From: Tardiphaga sp051811025
GTDB taxonomy: Bacteria > Pseudomonadota > Alphaproteobacteria > Rhizobiales > Xanthobacteraceae
Length of the DNA stretch: 64,000 nucleotides
NCBI RefSeq assembly: GCF_051811025.1
Contig: NZ_JBPWQE010000001.1
Span: forward strand, 5,766,001-5,830,000
Direction of reading: 5' to 3'
The translations under genes were made by a program, and so were the position numbers. This document shows, one piece after another, positions 63,374-64,000 of this stretch (position 1 is the stretch's first letter; the number at the start of each line of letters is the position of its first letter). The notes under the pieces are model-generated. The model saw only the letters and a list, made by a program, of their open reading frames with translations, ran no database searches and had not been told where the DNA came from.

Positions 63374-64000
63374 CTAGTGGCGTGCCGGCGTGCGCCGCCG
63401 AACAGCGAAAATGATCGCGAGCGCGACGAACATCGCGGCGGGAATATCGCCGATTTTCGAGTAGACCGTCGGCGAAATGGCCGCCGGCAATCCTGAATCC
63501 AGCACGCCTTCGACACCGAGATCGAGCCGCGCGATCACGCGGCCGACAGGGTCGACCACGACGGAAATGCCGGTGTTCGCAGCGCGGACTAGCGGCAGGC
63601 CTTCCTCGATGGCGCGGACGCGGCTTTGCTGCAGGTGCTGATAGGGGCCGGTAGAAATGCCGAACCAGCCATCGTTGGTGAGATTGACGATCCAACCCGG
63701 CCGATCGTTACGCGTGGTGATATCGTCCGGGAAAACCGCCTCGTAGCAGATCAGCGGCAGCATGCGAGGCGCGCCGGGAATTTCCATTGGCTTCCGGCGC
63801 GTGCCGGGAATGAAGCCGCCATGGACTTTGGTCAATTGCTGGAAGCCGATCTTCTCCATGAAGCTCTGGAACGGCAGATATTCGCCAAACGGGACGAGAT
63901 GAAGCTTGTCGTAGGTCGACAGGATGCTGCCGTCATGGTCGATCACATAGATCGAATTATAGGCCTGCGTGATGCGCGCGCCGAGCGGCGCATCCGGCGG
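63374..64000 (-). CDS. lnt: Apolipoprotein N-acyltransferase, C-terminal part
   Basis: The last 208 residues; the frame is open to the window edge. The nitrilase-fold periplasmic domain has the catalytic Lys in STYDKLHLVPFGEYLPF and catalytic Cys in LPLICYEAVFPDDI, followed by VNLTNDGWFGISTGPYQHLQ. A final membrane helix (IPAAMFVALAIIFAV) ends the protein. Lnt adds the third acyl chain to lipoproteins in the inner membrane. The catalytic Glu and the N-terminal helices lie outside the window. Confidence 0.95.
   Translation of the reverse strand, partial: PPDAPLGARITQAYNSIYVIDHDGSILSTYDKLHLVPFGEYLPFQSFMEKIGFQQLTKVHGGFIPGTRRKPMEIPGAPRMLPLICYEAVFPDDITTRNDRPGWIVNLTNDGWFGISTGPYQHLQQSRVRAIEEGLPLVRAANTGISVVVDPVGRVIARLDLGVEGVLDSGLPAAISPTVYSKIGDIPAAMFVALAIIFAVRRRTPARH

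Overview
The window is high-GC chromosomal DNA from an alphaproteobacterium. It most resembles the Bradyrhizobium/Rhodopseudomonas/Tardiphaga group (Nitrobacteraceae). Reasons: an F1-ATPase operon atpHAGDC without F0 genes; an Irr regulator with an N-terminal GCPWHD heme motif beside fabA-fabB-fabI; a clustered mdh-sucCDAB-lpd locus; GANTC (CcrM) and TTAA-N7-TTAA (CtrA) sites; and repeat elements of the kind common in that group. Genus is inferred from gene content only. Almost everything is core genome. I see no tRNA, rRNA, insertion sequence, prophage or CRISPR array.

Layout. 1-7.7 kb (+): end of proA, nadD, rsfS, rlmH, an EnvC-like factor, ctpA, a divergent polysaccharide deacetylase and two tandem RppH-like Nudix genes. 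7.7-12.9 kb (-): atpHAGDC, with a palindromic repeat between atpD and atpC. 13.5-20.4 kb: rlpA behind a CtrA-type site, priA, a carboxymuconolactone decarboxylase-like gene, xerC, DUF4337, an alpha/beta hydrolase and a membrane protein. 20.5-34.5 kb (-): TCA locus mdh, sucC, sucD, sucA, sucB, SDR, lpdA. It is interrupted between sucD and sucA by a divergent cassette: TetR regulator, then OsmC, acyl-CoA dehydrogenase-like flavoprotein and tandem rhodanese. 34.6-43 kb: zapE, thpR, a TesA/YbbA/YbbP-type trio, a Bax-inhibitor-1 protein behind a candidate ybhL leader, a GNAT, DUF2794 and a candidate 6S-like RNA. 43.2-50 kb: DUF1223, acnA, and divergent ccmABCDG. 50-55.7 kb: Lrp-type regulator, helix-hairpin-helix protein, divergent oxyR/katG, GST. 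55.8-59.3 kb: fabA-fabB-fabI divergent from irr. 59.3-64 kb: SGNH hydrolase, SH3 protein, gyaR, trmB, XRE regulator and the 3' part of lnt.

The most informative signals are in the intergenic DNA. Two Irr-type iron control elements (TTTAGAA-N3-TTCTAAA, 12 of 14 positions each) lie in the acnA/ccmA and fabA/irr intergenic regions, with irr itself in the window. A FixK/FNR-type box precedes ccmC and a near-match precedes the rhodanese gene. A perfect 16-bp palindrome sits in the TetR/OsmC promoter region, a near-perfect 17-bp operator-like palindrome lies upstream of sucC, and paired inverted repeats precede the XRE gene. The OsmC/flavoprotein/rhodanese cassette is the best candidate for an uncharacterised pathway; its chemistry cannot be read from sequence alone.
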